From Moraxellaceae bacterium (GTDB lineage: Bacteria > Pseudomonadota > Gammaproteobacteria > Pseudomonadales > Moraxellaceae), in assembly GCA_004173455.1 (NCBI GenBank), contig SECL01000019.1, positions 27,073 to 91,072 on the forward strand: DNA of 64,000 nucleotides, read 5' to 3'. Positions 37,649-46,793 of this stretch are shown here, in pieces. Position numbers and translations under genes: made by a program. The number at the start of each line of letters is the position of its first letter. Position 1 is the stretch's first letter. Below the pieces are notes generated by a model. That model did not search any database. It saw nothing but the letters and a program-made list of their open reading frames with translations, and had not been told where the DNA came from.

Positions 37649-37673
37649 AAATCCCGTAGCAAGTACGGGATTT
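37649..37673 (-). terminator. terminator after the first Ala/Thr-rich lipoprotein
   Basis: 10-bp stem AAATCCCGTA / TACGGGATTT with a 5-base loop. Its flank (ATTTGGGTCAA) resembles the terminator at 38591-38626, consistent with a duplicated unit. Confidence 0.78.
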
Positions 37674-37687
37674 GGGTCAATCAACGC

Positions 37688-38095
37688 TTAACGCGCGCTG
37701 TTATCAGCGGCTGCGCCAGTTGTCGCAGCAGCAGCAGCTTCGTTGGCAGCTTTAGCAGCAGAGTTAGCAGCATCCGCAGCAGACTGTGCTGCATTGGCAG
37801 CAGATGAACTACCAGCAGCGGCAGTCGTGTCAGTCGTTGCTGGCATAGTAGTGTCAGCAGTATTTGTGGTCATGGTGGTATCAGCCATACCATCTGCTGT
37901 TGTATTAGCGGTAGTATCTGTCGTGGTCATGTCAGTCATGGTGTTGTCGGCTGTAGTAGCCATGTTATCCATGTTGGCACTGGTATCAGCAGCGGCTGAA
38001 TCGGCAGTAGCGGCCGCATTATCTTCAGTATGTTTACTACACGCGCTTAAAGCCAGTGGAATAGCCAGTGCTGCAACTAATAATGCTTGTTTCAT
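37688..38095 (-). CDS. low-complexity Ala/Thr-rich lipoprotein (copy 1)
   Basis: A 135-residue lipoprotein: signal peptide ending LSAC (Cys19), then a region almost wholly Thr, Ala, Asp, Met and Asn with repeats like ADTTM and TTDTT, and an Ala-rich helical tail (AADAANSAAKAANEAAAAA). Its signal peptide and first residues closely match the gene at 38663-39040, so the two are paralogues, but the middle has diverged. Such helical lipoproteins may span or fill the periplasm; function unknown. Confidence 0.8.
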   Translation of the reverse strand: MKQALLVAALAIPLALSACSKHTEDNAAATADSAAADTSANMDNMATTADNTMTDMTTTDTTANTTADGMADTTMTTNTADTTMPATTDTTAAAGSSSAANAAQSAADAANSAAKAANEAAAAATTGAAADNSAR

Positions 38096-38119
38096 AAATC
38101 ACCTCATAAAAAATTCAAA

Positions 38120-38515
38120 TTATTTATCGATCTAACGCTGGTTTGTCCTAGCCCGTTTGCCAAAATGCAAAACGTCCCAAAACACATGACTTGCCAAAAA
38201 CAAGTACCAGTTTGATTGCAAGGTCATAGTTATCAATCGCAGACAGGTTAGCATTGGTCTGACTGTTCGAAAAGCCTTCACTGTCTATAATTTCTTATGC
38301 AAATGTTGAAGTTACGTTAAGCATTTTGTATTAAAAAATTAATGAAACAGCACAATACGTCATAGCATAAGGCGCTGGAAAGGTTGGTTTACATAGTTTT
38401 GTATGTTTTTTTAATCCTCTTCAAGATTTGAAATCTATATCCAGAGAGAGAAAAATATTAATAATTATCTGACTCATGTTTACAAAGTGATAACTAGAGA
38501 TTTTGCGAAACAGGA
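38120..38515 (-). pseudogene. decayed second copy of pgk (relic)
   Basis: Bases 38226-38319 align without gaps to 39181-39274 inside pgk, about 64 of 94 identical by my count, including 18 of 19 at 38267-38285. The area near 38117-38137 matches pgk's stop codon region (39061-39081). Near 38482-38511 it matches the sequence upstream of pgk (40347-40376, shared ATTTTGCGAAAC). Order and strand are conserved, so this looks like a pgk copy with its middle deleted and no open frame. The part between 38320 and 38480 is not alignable by eye. Confidence 0.55.
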
Positions 38516-38590
38516 AATTTTAAAAATTTGTAAGAGATAAGTTTTTAATTAATGGTCAATGGCCTTTAAAAATAATTCAAACCAATATAA

Positions 38591-38626
38591 AAAACCCAAA
38601 TCCCACCGACTGGTCAGGACTTGGGT
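38591..38626 (-). terminator. terminator after the second lipoprotein
   Basis: Stem ACCCAAATCC / GGACTTGGGT (one wobble) with an inner ACC/GGT pairing; the minus strand then reads TTTTTTATATT. Confidence 0.78.
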
Positions 38627-38662
38627 CAAACTTTAGCAATTGAATACTATTTGGCTTATCAA

Positions 38663-39040
38663 TTAGTTGCTATTGGCTTCGGCAGTTTGCTGTGCAGCGT
38701 TGGCTTCAGCCTTGGCCGCTGTTGCATTGGCAGCATCAGCGGTGGCGTTGGCAGCATCAGCAGCAGAACGGGCAGCCGATGCTTGTGCATCACTTGCAGC
38801 ATCACCCACGGCATCAGCTGCATTGATGGCAGTTCCGGCAACTACTGCACCGGCAGTTTTGGCAGCATCAGCAGTGGCATCAGCAGCTTGAGCGGCATTA
38901 GCTTGCGCCTGATCCGCTGCAACACTGGCATCCTGTGCCGCAGAATCAGCAGTGGCTTGTGCATTTTCTTGTGTACGTTCACTACAAGCAACCAGAGAAA
39001 AAGGAATCGCTAAGGCAGCAACCAGTAAAATATGTTTCAT
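38663..39040 (-). CDS. Ala-rich helical lipoprotein (copy 2)
   Basis: A 125-residue lipoprotein: signal peptide LLVAALAIPFSLVAC (Cys19), then an Ala/Asp/Gln/Asn-rich chain with near-heptad repeats (ADAANATADAANATAAKAEANAA) predicted as one long helix or coiled coil. It is paralogous to the gene at 37688-38095. It lies 24 bases after pgk on the same strand and is probably cotranscribed with it. Confidence 0.82.
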   Translation of the reverse strand: MKHILLVAALAIPFSLVACSERTQENAQATADSAAQDASVAADQAQANAAQAADATADAAKTAGAVVAGTAINAADAVGDAASDAQASAARSAADAANATADAANATAAKAEANAAQQTAEANSN

Positions 39041-39063
39041 AAGTCATCTCACAAAAGAAGAAA

Positions 39064-40260
39064 TTAGTTATTTGAATAACGTTCGGTTAATACAGCCACG
39101 GCAGGTAAAACTTTGCCTTCAACAAATTCCAGAAAAGCACCGCCGCCGGTTGAAATATAACCTATTTGATCAGATACTTCATATTTATCAATCGCTGCCA
39201 GCGTATCACCACCGCCCGCAATCGAAAAGCCCTCACTGTCGGCAATTGCCTGTGCAAGTGTTTGAGTTCCGTTACCAAATGCATCGACTTCAAACACCCC
39301 AACTGGGCCATTCCACAGGATAGTTTTGGCATTTTTTAAGAGGGCGGCAAACTGCTGGGCGGTTTGCGGGCCAATGTCCAGAATCATGTCTGAGTCAGCA
39401 ATCTCGCTCACATTTTTGGTCACTGGCGTACTGGCAGCAACCGAACCAATAAAGTCACTAAAATCAAACTGACTGGCATCGGCCACTACTACATCAACCG
39501 GAAGCGGAATATTGATTTTGGCTGCAATAGCTTTGGCGGTATCAATCATATCGGCTTCAATCAGCGACTTGCCGACGTTATAACCGGCAGCCGCCAAAAA
39601 GGTATTGGCAATACCACCACCCACAATCAGCTGGTCGCAAATGCCCGACAGCGAGTTTAAAACATCAAGCTTGGTTGACACTTTGGAACCGGCCACAATG
39701 GCAACCATGGGCTTTTCTGGTGCCTGCATGGCACGACCCAGTGCATCCAGCTCAGCCGCCAGTAACGGACCTGCTGCTGCAACCTTGGCCAAACGCGCAA
39801 CGCCTTCGGTTGAAGCTTCTGCGCGATGTGCGGTGCCAAAAGCATCCATCACAAACACATCACATAAGTTGGCATACTGCTGCGCCAAATCGGTATTATT
39901 TTTCTTCTCACCCTGGTTAAAGCGGACATTTTCTAAAAGCACAACCTGCCCTGCATTCACGTCAACGCCATGAAGATAGTCATCTTTTAACGCAACAGGC
40001 TGATCCAGTGCATCAGACAAATACTGGGCAACGGGCGCCAAGGATTGCTCTGCCTTAGGCTCACCCTCAACCGGACGACCCAGATGCGAGCATACAATCA
40101 CTGCCGCACCTTGTTTTAAGGCCTGCTGAATGGTTGGCAATGCAGCACGCAAACGCGCATCACTGGTAATTTGACCATTTTTGACTGGCACATTTAAATC
40201 TTCGCGGATCAGAACTCGCTTGCCATTTAAATCAAGATCGGTCATACGTTGAAAATTCAT
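39064..40260 (-). CDS. pgk: phosphoglycerate kinase
   Basis: A 398-residue [16 protein letters not shown] and VCSHLGRP at the substrate site, [13 protein letters not shown], and the C-terminal ATP segment [12 protein letters not shown] with [10 protein letters not shown]. It interconverts 1,3-bisphosphoglycerate and 3-phosphoglycerate. A relic of a second copy lies at 38120-38515. Confidence 0.98.
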   Translation of the reverse strand: MNFQRMTDLDLNGKRVLIREDLNVPVKNGQITSDARLRAALPTIQQALKQGAAVIVCSHLGRPVEGEPKAEQSLAPVAQYLSDALDQPVALKDDYLHGVDVNAGQVVLLENVRFNQGEKKNNTDLAQQYANLCDVFVMDAFGTAHRAEASTEGVARLAKVAAAGPLLAAELDALGRAMQAPEKPMVAIVAGSKVSTKLDVLNSLSGICDQLIVGGGIANTFLAAAGYNVGKSLIEADMIDTAKAIAAKINIPLPVDVVVADASQFDFSDFIGSVAASTPVTKNVSEIADSDMILDIGPQTAQQFAALLKNAKTILWNGPVGVFEVDAFGNGTQTLAQAIADSEGFSIAGGGDTLAAIDKYEVSDQIGYISTGGGAFLEFVEGKVLPAVAVLTERYSNN

Positions 40261-40456
40261 TTAAGCTCTACCCTTCATCAAGAATTAACTACAAAATAAT
40301 TGGCCGAAATGTTAAAGCAAATCATTACGGGAATCTATGTTTCAATTTACGAAGAAATAATGAAATTTTGCGAAACGAATTGGACAAATACCGTATAAAA
40401 TCCTATTGTCTAGACAGAGAAGTCTAATTACTTAAGGTTTTGGATATATTTTAACC

Positions 40457-40840
40457 ATGTCAATCAACCCTGTTCCATCACAAAATATTCGAAACGTTTT
40501 AGGTGAACGTCTGGCAAGCTGCTGCTTTGACCCAATTACTGGTTTTTTTCGTGATGGCTTTTGCCATACTGGTCCTTATGATCTTGGCCAGCACACAGTA
40601 TGTGCGCAAATGACCTCAGAATTTTTAAATTTTTCCCAGCAGGTTGGCAACGACCTGACTACCCCTTTGCCAGAAATTGGATTTAATGGCTTACAGCCGG
40701 GTGATTTTTGGTGCATTTGCGTAACACGCTGGAAAGAAGCGTATGATGCCGGGGTTGCGCCCCCTATTAAATTACAAGCATGCCATGAACGGGCGTTAGA
40801 TTTTATATCACTGGAGGTGCTGCGTAATTATGCGATCTGA
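40457..40840 (+). CDS. DUF2237-family protein
   Basis: A 127-residue DUF2237 protein: NVLGERLASCCFDPITGFFRDGFCHTG, DLGQHTVCAQMT and PGDFWCICVTRWKEA with conserved Cys residues, PPIKLQACHERAL at the end. Function of the family unknown. It overlaps the Maf gene by 11 bases, so the two are translationally linked. Confidence 0.92.
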   Translation: MSINPVPSQNIRNVLGERLASCCFDPITGFFRDGFCHTGPYDLGQHTVCAQMTSEFLNFSQQVGNDLTTPLPEIGFNGLQPGDFWCICVTRWKEAYDAGVAPPIKLQACHERALDFISLEVLRNYAI

Positions 40841-41435
40841 TCAATTTCGGCCACCGATTATTCTGGCCTCGACCTCAAGCATTCGGCGTCAGCTTTTGTC
40901 ACGTCTCAATGTTCCTTTCGATGTGATTTCTCCAGAAGTTGATGAATCGCCATTTGAGCGCGAAAATGCGCAAACCTTGTCCTGTCGTCTGGCAGAGCAA
41001 AAAGCCGCCACCATATCCACCCAGTTTCCACATGCATTGGTGATTGGTTCTGATCAGGTGGTGTGGATTGAAAGTGAACCGCATGTATTTATTGGCAAGC
41101 CGCTAACAGCAGCCCGTGCTTATGAGCAGTTACGAATGCTGTCAGGCAAGCTGGTGCATTTTGAAACGGCGGTTAATGTACAGTGCCAGCAACTCAATAT
41201 TAATCGCACTGAGCTGATTCGTTTTCTGGTGCATTACCGGACATTAACCGCTGTTGAAATTCAGCGTTATGTGGCCTTTGACCAGCCGTATCATTCAGCA
41301 GGTAGCATCAAGGCCGAAAGTCTGGGGATTAGTTTGTTTGAAGCCATGCACGGCGAGGACTTTACTGCGTTGATGGGTTTGCCGTTGATTAAGCTGAGCC
41401 AAATGCTGCGTGAAGTGGGCTGGCAGGTGCCTTAA
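40830..41435 (+). CDS. Maf-family nucleoside triphosphate pyrophosphatase
   Basis: A 201-residue Maf protein: ILASTSSIRRQLLSRL, PEVDESPF, VIGSDQVVWIE and AGSIKAESLG. It hydrolyses noncanonical or modified nucleotides (YceF-like, m7GTP-type by resemblance). It overlaps the DUF2237 gene. Confidence 0.93.
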   Translation: MRSDQFRPPIILASTSSIRRQLLSRLNVPFDVISPEVDESPFERENAQTLSCRLAEQKAATISTQFPHALVIGSDQVVWIESEPHVFIGKPLTAARAYEQLRMLSGKLVHFETAVNVQCQQLNINRTELIRFLVHYRTLTAVEIQRYVAFDQPYHSAGSIKAESLGISLFEAMHGEDFTALMGLPLIKLSQMLREVGWQVP

Positions 41436-41460
41436 CTGTTTTTCCAACTCTAGCTACCAG

Positions 41461-41502
41461 CATGAAAAAAGCCCTTTTAAATCTTAAAAAGGGCTTTTTT
41501 TA
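41461..41502. terminator. bidirectional terminator between maf and mnmG
   Basis: AAAAAAGCCCTTTT / AAAAGGGCTTTTTT hairpin between convergent genes. Confidence 0.88.
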
Positions 41503-41536
41503 TTGATCACTTCAAATGCAGCTTTTGTAATTCAGC

Positions 41537-43414
41537 TTAACTAGCCCGTTTTAAGCCCTGCTTTTTCAAGGTCACCATCAGCAAATGCACGGCGGCTGGT
41601 GTAACGCCCGGAATACGACCCGCTTGCGCCAGACTGGCTGGCCGCACGTCTTTAAGCTTCTGGGTGATTTCACGCGACAAACCGGACACGGCATCATAGT
41701 CAAAATCGATCGGCAATAGGCTTTCTTCGAGTTTTTTCAGTTGCGCCACGTCATCCTGCTGGCGATCAATATAACCGGCATACTTCACGCCAATTTCAAT
41801 TTGCTCGCCCACCAGTTGCGATACATCAGATCCGGTTAATTCAGCAATCTGGCCAAAATTCACATTGGGACGTTTGAGCAAATCAATCGCACTACATTCC
41901 TTGCTCAGTACTTCGCCTGTTTGCTCAACAAACCGCTGACCCAGTTTATTATTTGGCGCAGCCCACAAGTCTTTGAGGCGTGCGGTTTCTTTTTCCACAC
42001 TGTCCATTTTTTCACAAAAATGTGCCCAGCGTGCATCATCCACTAGACCCATTTCACGGCCAATCGCTGTCAGGCGCTGGTCGGCATTGTCTTCGCGCAG
42101 CATCAGGCGGTATTCAGCACGGCTGGTAAACATGCGGTATGGTTCTTTGGTGCCCAATGTAATCAGGTCATCCACCAATACGCCCAAGTACGCCTGATCA
42201 CGGCTTGGTGTCCAGCCCTCCTGTTCCCACGCACGGCGCGCGGCATTTAAACCGGCCAGCAAGCCTTGCGCACCGGCTTCTTCATAGCCAGTTGTGCCGT
42301 TGATTTGACCAGCAAAAAACAGGTTATTGATGGATTTGGTTTCCAGCGTTGGCTTGAGCGCCTGCGGATTGAAGTAATCATATTCAATGGCATAACCGGG
42401 ACGCAGAATGTGGGCGTTTTCCATGCCCTTGATCGAACGCACCAGCTTAAACTGGATGTCAAATGGCAGGCTGGTTGAAATCCCGTTTGGATACAGCTCA
42501 TGGGTGGTCAAGCCTTCTGGCTCCAGAAAAATCTGGTGGCTGTCCTTGTCACTAAAACGATGAATTTTGTCTTCAATAGACGGGCAATAACGCGGTCCTA
42601 CGCCCTCAATCACGCCAGTGTACATGGGCGAACGATCCAGACCACTGCGGATAATATCGTGGGTCTGTTGGTTGGTATGCGTGATATAGCAATTGATCTG
42701 CTGCGGGTGCATGGACACATCACCCATAAACGACATGACCGGTATTGGGGTATCACCCGGTTGTGGCATCATCACCGAAAAATCGACCGAACGCGCATCA
42801 ATGCGTGGCGGTGTACCGGTTTTAAGTCGGCCAACGGGTAGATTAAGTTCACGCAAACGATCTGCCAAGGCAATGGACGGCGGATCACCCGCACGGCCAC
42901 CACGGGATTGTTGCATGCCAATATGAATCACGCCGCCCAGAAAAGTGCCTGTAGTGAGCACAACAGATTTGGCATCAAAACGAATGCCCATCTGGGTAAC
43001 TATGCCTTTGACAGTATCCCCTTCCACCACCAGATCATCAGCTGCTTGCTGAAAAATATCCAAGTTAGGCTGGTTTTCCAGTATTTCACGTATAGCCGCT
43101 TTATATAAAATACGGTCAGCCTGTGCCCGCGTGGCACGAACTGCTGCGCCTTTACGACCATTGAGTACCCGAAATTGAATACCGCCCTTATCGGCCGCCA
43201 AGGCCATGGCACCACCCAACGCATCAATTTCGCGCACCAGATGCGACTTACCAATCCCGCCAATGGCCGGATTACAGCTCATCTGTCCTAAAGTTTCAAT
43301 ATTATGCGTGAGCAGCAGGGTTTGTCGTCCCATGCGTGCAGCAGCCAGCGCGGCTTCTGTACCGGCATGACCACCGCCAATTACAATCACGTCATACGCT
43401 TTAGGATAATGCAT
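41537..43414 (-). CDS. mnmG: tRNA uridine-5-carboxymethylaminomethyl modification enzyme MnmG
   Basis: A 625-residue MnmG/GidA flavoprotein. FAD-binding [19 protein letters not shown], the [21 protein letters not shown] signature and [18 protein letters not shown] are all present. With MnmE it installs cmnm5 on wobble U34. Full length. Confidence 0.98.
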   Translation of the reverse strand: MHYPKAYDVIVIGGGHAGTEAALAAARMGRQTLLLTHNIETLGQMSCNPAIGGIGKSHLVREIDALGGAMALAADKGGIQFRVLNGRKGAAVRATRAQADRILYKAAIREILENQPNLDIFQQAADDLVVEGDTVKGIVTQMGIRFDAKSVVLTTGTFLGGVIHIGMQQSRGGRAGDPPSIALADRLRELNLPVGRLKTGTPPRIDARSVDFSVMMPQPGDTPIPVMSFMGDVSMHPQQINCYITHTNQQTHDIIRSGLDRSPMYTGVIEGVGPRYCPSIEDKIHRFSDKDSHQIFLEPEGLTTHELYPNGISTSLPFDIQFKLVRSIKGMENAHILRPGYAIEYDYFNPQALKPTLETKSINNLFFAGQINGTTGYEEAGAQGLLAGLNAARRAWEQEGWTPSRDQAYLGVLVDDLITLGTKEPYRMFTSRAEYRLMLREDNADQRLTAIGREMGLVDDARWAHFCEKMDSVEKETARLKDLWAAPNNKLGQRFVEQTGEVLSKECSAIDLLKRPNVNFGQIAELTGSDVSQLVGEQIEIGVKYAGYIDRQQDDVAQLKKLEESLLPIDFDYDAVSGLSREITQKLKDVRPASLAQAGRIPGVTPAAVHLLMVTLKKQGLKRAS

Positions 43415-43573
43415 CTTGATGTCTACAGGCTAAAAAACAGGCGTTAATTATAGTCTAATTTTGCCATTCACCATAGAGATAGTTCATGCTTGCCGTGGCA
43501 ATTTTACTGTGAAATATTTTTGGACAATCGCAGAAGATTTATGTCATATATCATCTTAACAAAAAATGGAATC

Positions 43574-44017
43574 ATGATGATGACAACAATGACCAACCGC
43601 CCTACAGCTGCTTTTATAGGTGCAAGCTGGATTGCCCTGTTTGCAGGTGCTTTGGCTTTTTGTATTGGCTTATGGAATGCGCCTCTTTCCTTGCATGAAA
43701 AAGGCTATTATTTGATAGTGATATTATATGGTCTATTTTCAGCGGTTTCCCTGCAAAAAACGGTGCGCGATCAGATTGAACATATTCCTGTTACTGCAAT
43801 TTATTTTGGGCTGTGCTGGGCTTCGGTGATTATTAGTATTGCCTTACTGGCTGTTGGATTATGGAATGCACCCTTGGCGTTAAGTGCGAAAGGTTTTTAT
43901 ATCATGTCTTTTTTGCTGGCTTTGTTTGGTGCAGTCGCTGTGCAAAAGAATATCCGTGATCTGGTGCATAATCAACAAGATGCCGCGCCATCTTATACGC
44001 CTGAACAACCCGATTAA
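43574..44017 (+). CDS. YiaA/YiaB two-helix inner-membrane protein
   Basis: A 147-residue protein with two similar two-helix halves, each ending LWNAPL(S/A)L..KG(Y/F)Y, then VQKNIRDL: the YiaAB repeat. Role of the family unknown. ATG 43574 is preferred (GGAATC upstream); longer starts add a nonhydrophobic leader. Confidence 0.88.
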   Translation: MMMTTMTNRPTAAFIGASWIALFAGALAFCIGLWNAPLSLHEKGYYLIVILYGLFSAVSLQKTVRDQIEHIPVTAIYFGLCWASVIISIALLAVGLWNAPLALSAKGFYIMSFLLALFGAVAVQKNIRDLVHNQQDAAPSYTPEQPD

Positions 44018-44059
44018 CTATTTTTAATCTGTTCTGTTCACTGCTATTTATTAACAGGA

Positions 44060-44086
44060 AAAAAGCCCGTCAATTGACGGGCTTGC
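44060..44086 (-). terminator. terminator after alkB
   Basis: Perfect 9-bp palindrome GCCCGTCAATTGACGGGC; the minus strand continues TTTTTT. It may also serve the + strand gene at 43574. Confidence 0.82.
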
Positions 44087-44129
44087 AGGTTACAGCTACA
44101 GCAACAACACGGTTTTAAACACGAAGACT

Positions 44130-45380
44130 TTAAACGGTTTCAGCGGCCTGTTTCGCGTCTTTGGTCTGACCAATGACATTCAGGAGCTGATCCACCACGT
44201 TATATTTGGCAAACAACCGTGCACGTGCTTTTGGATGCACATTGGCCTTGTTCAGATCACCTTTGTAATGATCTACCACGCGCTGATCCATCAACTTGAA
44301 CCACCATTGTGGAATCACCGCAGGCAACAATAATGACGCATAACCTGCTGGCAATTGCGGTACATCATCAAAATGACGTAAAGCCTGAAATGCCCGTGTT
44401 GGATACGCATGATGGTCGGAATGCCGCTGTAACTGGTACAGGAACAGGTTGGTGACCATGCTATTACTGTTCCAGCTATGCTCAGGCTGGGTACGCACAT
44501 ATTTGCCATTCGGCAATTGCTCGCGTTTTAGTCCATAATGTTCAAGGTAGTTAATCACTTCAAACAAGGTAAAACCATAGACGGCTTGCGTGACCAGATA
44601 AGGAAGTACACGACGGCCAAACAAGGCAATCATGGTGGCATGAAATCCGGCTGACATCGCCCAGCCCTGTAATAGCTCATTTTCCAATGACCAGAATGTT
44701 TTACCTTTACGCTCTAAGCGGCGCGCTTCAATTTCAATGGCTGATTTAAAACTGCCGACAACAGTCCGTGGCCAAAACTGCCAGAAGCTCTCACCCAGTT
44801 GTGAAGATGCTGGATCTTCAGGGGTGGCGACACGACGATGATGCCCATAAGGATGCTCTACCCGAAAATGAATATAACCCGTGGGCAAAAGTGCCAGATG
44901 CGATAAATAATGATAGATTTTTTCAGATTTATGGCTCAGCTCATGCGCGGTATTTAAGGCAATCCCATTTACTGCGCCCACTGACATGCCCAAAACAATC
45001 TGGTCAATCAGCGGCGTTTCCTTACGGCTAGCAGCGTAGGCACCGACCAGTGTGGCCAGATACTGTGCTGGAATATACGCCTTCACAATACGCATATAAT
45101 ACGGATCGTTTTCCAGCTCTTTAATGGCTTCTTCGGGATGGTTTTCGGCATCGGCGCCCACGATCTTGTCAATCATTGGAATCACACCATGCAACATGAT
45201 AGGACCCAGCGCAGATAAGGCGCGCAGCTTTTTGGGTGCAATAGCATAGCCAGTGGCAGCAACCAGACCAATCAAAGGCAAGGCAGGACTTAATAACCAC
45301 AAATAACGCTTAGGATCTTTATGTTTGGCTTTTTCAATGGCGCGTTGCTTTAGCAAGGCCATCGGGGTGTTGGCGTTCAT
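44130..45380 (-). CDS. alkB: alkane 1-monooxygenase (AlkB/AlkM)
   Basis: A 416-residue integral-membrane di-iron hydroxylase. Conserved histidine boxes: HELSH (146-150), EHPYGHHRRVATPEDPA (175-191), NYLEHYG (about 283) and LQRHSDHHAYP (about 320), plus several transmembrane helices. It hydroxylates medium/long n-alkanes at the terminal carbon with rubredoxin. It has GGAG 9 bases before ATG 45380 and diverges from an AraC-type regulator, as in Acinetobacter alkM/alkR. Confidence 0.97.
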   Translation of the reverse strand: MNANTPMALLKQRAIEKAKHKDPKRYLWLLSPALPLIGLVAATGYAIAPKKLRALSALGPIMLHGVIPMIDKIVGADAENHPEEAIKELENDPYYMRIVKAYIPAQYLATLVGAYAASRKETPLIDQIVLGMSVGAVNGIALNTAHELSHKSEKIYHYLSHLALLPTGYIHFRVEHPYGHHRRVATPEDPASSQLGESFWQFWPRTVVGSFKSAIEIEARRLERKGKTFWSLENELLQGWAMSAGFHATMIALFGRRVLPYLVTQAVYGFTLFEVINYLEHYGLKREQLPNGKYVRTQPEHSWNSNSMVTNLFLYQLQRHSDHHAYPTRAFQALRHFDDVPQLPAGYASLLLPAVIPQWWFKLMDQRVVDHYKGDLNKANVHPKARARLFAKYNVVDQLLNVIGQTKDAKQAAETV

Positions 45381-45400
45381 GAAACTTCACTCCGGCATTT

Positions 45401-45431
45401 ATATATTCCATGACCTTATCATTGACCAATG
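45401..45431 (-). promoter_or_regulatory. putative alkB promoter with overlapping palindrome
   Basis: On the minus strand TTGGTC (45429-45424), 17 bases, then ATATAT (45406-45401). The palindrome CATTGACCAATG (45420-45431) covers the -35 box and could be a regulator site. Confidence 0.4.
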
Positions 45432-45530
45432 GTAGAATAACTTCCAGTGGTGATCGTCCAAAAAATCTATTACAGACGCTTTTGACATCATTTCTGATCA
45501 ATACCAAAACATTGCACAGCAGAGCCAGCC

Positions 45531-46502
45531 ATGGATGCCTTGAGTAAGATTCTGGATGATATACACATGCGCGGTGCCGAATATCTTTATACTTCGGGTC
45601 GCAACGACTGGCATTTTTGCCTGGATACCCAAGGCGAGTTTGTTTTTCATATCATGATGTTTGGCCATGCCATATTGCACATTGACCCACAAACTGCCTC
45701 GGAAGCACCTGCCCCACAGGCCATTCAGGGCGGCGATATTGTCATTATCCCCAGTGGTAAGAAACACCATGTTTATGGTTGCAGTGCCAATGCAGCCTGT
45801 GTCAAGCCACACGATCTTTATCCTGAATTTAATGGCCACCGCAACGATCCTGTTTTGCTAGGCGATAGGGGTCAGGGACAAACATTGCTGCTGAGTATTC
45901 GCTGCCTGTTGGATGTAGACATGGCGCGGCCCTTACTTTCTGCCCTGCCAGTAGTCATGACCATTGGCAATGCCATGGGAACTGGCGCGCCACCGTGGTT
46001 ACAAATTGGCTTACAGTTTTTGGCGCTGGAAGCCGAACGTAGCCGCCCCGGACGCGATACCTTACTCAACCGTTTGGTCAGTATGCTCATGATTGAATGT
46101 GTACGTGACCACATTGAGCAGTTGCCGGAAGGTTCGGAAAACTGGCTGACTGCGCTGCGTGACCCGCAACTGGCGCCAGTGCTAAGTGCCATTCATGCGG
46201 CACCCGAAAAACCGTGGACTGTTGCTGATCTGGCCAGCCTTGCCTGTATGTCACGCTCTGCCTTTGCCGAACGCTTTAGCACCACCATGGGAGATACCCC
46301 GCTGGCTTATCTGGCGGCTCACCGCTTGCGTCTGGCCGCATGGCATTTGCGGGAAAGCCAGATTTATAACAACCAGCAAAGTATTGCGCGTATTGCTGAA
46401 AAAGTAGGATATGCCTCAGAAACTTCATTTAGTCAGGCGTTCAAGCGTTTTTATGGCGCTTCGCCCAGCCAGTATCGCAAACAAAATCCTGAAGCTTCCT
46501 AA
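45531..46502 (+). CDS. alkR: AraC-family activator, probable alkane regulator
   Basis: A 323-residue AraC-type protein with an N-terminal cupin-like domain (GGDIVIIPSGKKHHVYG) and two C-terminal helix-turn-helices (VADLASLACMSRSAFAERF; IARIAEKVGYASETSFSQAFKRFYGASPSQYRK). Its divergent position beside alkB, as in Acinetobacter, suggests alkane-responsive activation of alkB. The symbol is based on position. Confidence 0.85.
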   Translation: MDALSKILDDIHMRGAEYLYTSGRNDWHFCLDTQGEFVFHIMMFGHAILHIDPQTASEAPAPQAIQGGDIVIIPSGKKHHVYGCSANAACVKPHDLYPEFNGHRNDPVLLGDRGQGQTLLLSIRCLLDVDMARPLLSALPVVMTIGNAMGTGAPPWLQIGLQFLALEAERSRPGRDTLLNRLVSMLMIECVRDHIEQLPEGSENWLTALRDPQLAPVLSAIHAAPEKPWTVADLASLACMSRSAFAERFSTTMGDTPLAYLAAHRLRLAAWHLRESQIYNNQQSIARIAEKVGYASETSFSQAFKRFYGASPSQYRKQNPEAS

Positions 46503-46528
46503 AGTGTGCCATGCATCACCTTTCAAAA

Positions 46529-46559
46529 TGACATTTTTGTTAAAACGTCAGGTTTTTTT
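46529..46559 (+). terminator. terminator after alkR
   Basis: Stem TGACATTTT / AAAACGTCA with one mismatch and a 4-base loop, followed by GGTTTTTTT. Confidence 0.6.
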
Positions 46560-46793
46560 AACTCATTATTAAATAAAAAATATTTTATAAAACATATCAA
46601 TAAAATAGTTGAAGTATTCGTGCGAAAGGCTACTGGCGTAACAATGGCTACAAATTGCGGGTGTTTCCACACAAATCGTAAAACGACATTCATCATGGTT
46701 TTGCCTTTAATCAACGATTCAAGATAGCTATTGAATAAAACAACTTTGTTTCTGCCTTTGGCAGTTTGAGTTTTAAAAATGAGGCAACGATAC
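46560..46793. other. AT-rich leader of the surface-saccharide operon
   Basis: About 230 AT-rich bases before the first operon gene, expected to hold its promoter. No confident -35/-10 or repeat identified. Confidence 0.4.

Noticed and set aside
38393..38420. Possible extension of the pgk relic (shared ATAGTTTTG then T run with 39320-39345)
   Set aside because: Short match in low-complexity sequence with a large spacing difference; not enough to claim homology there.
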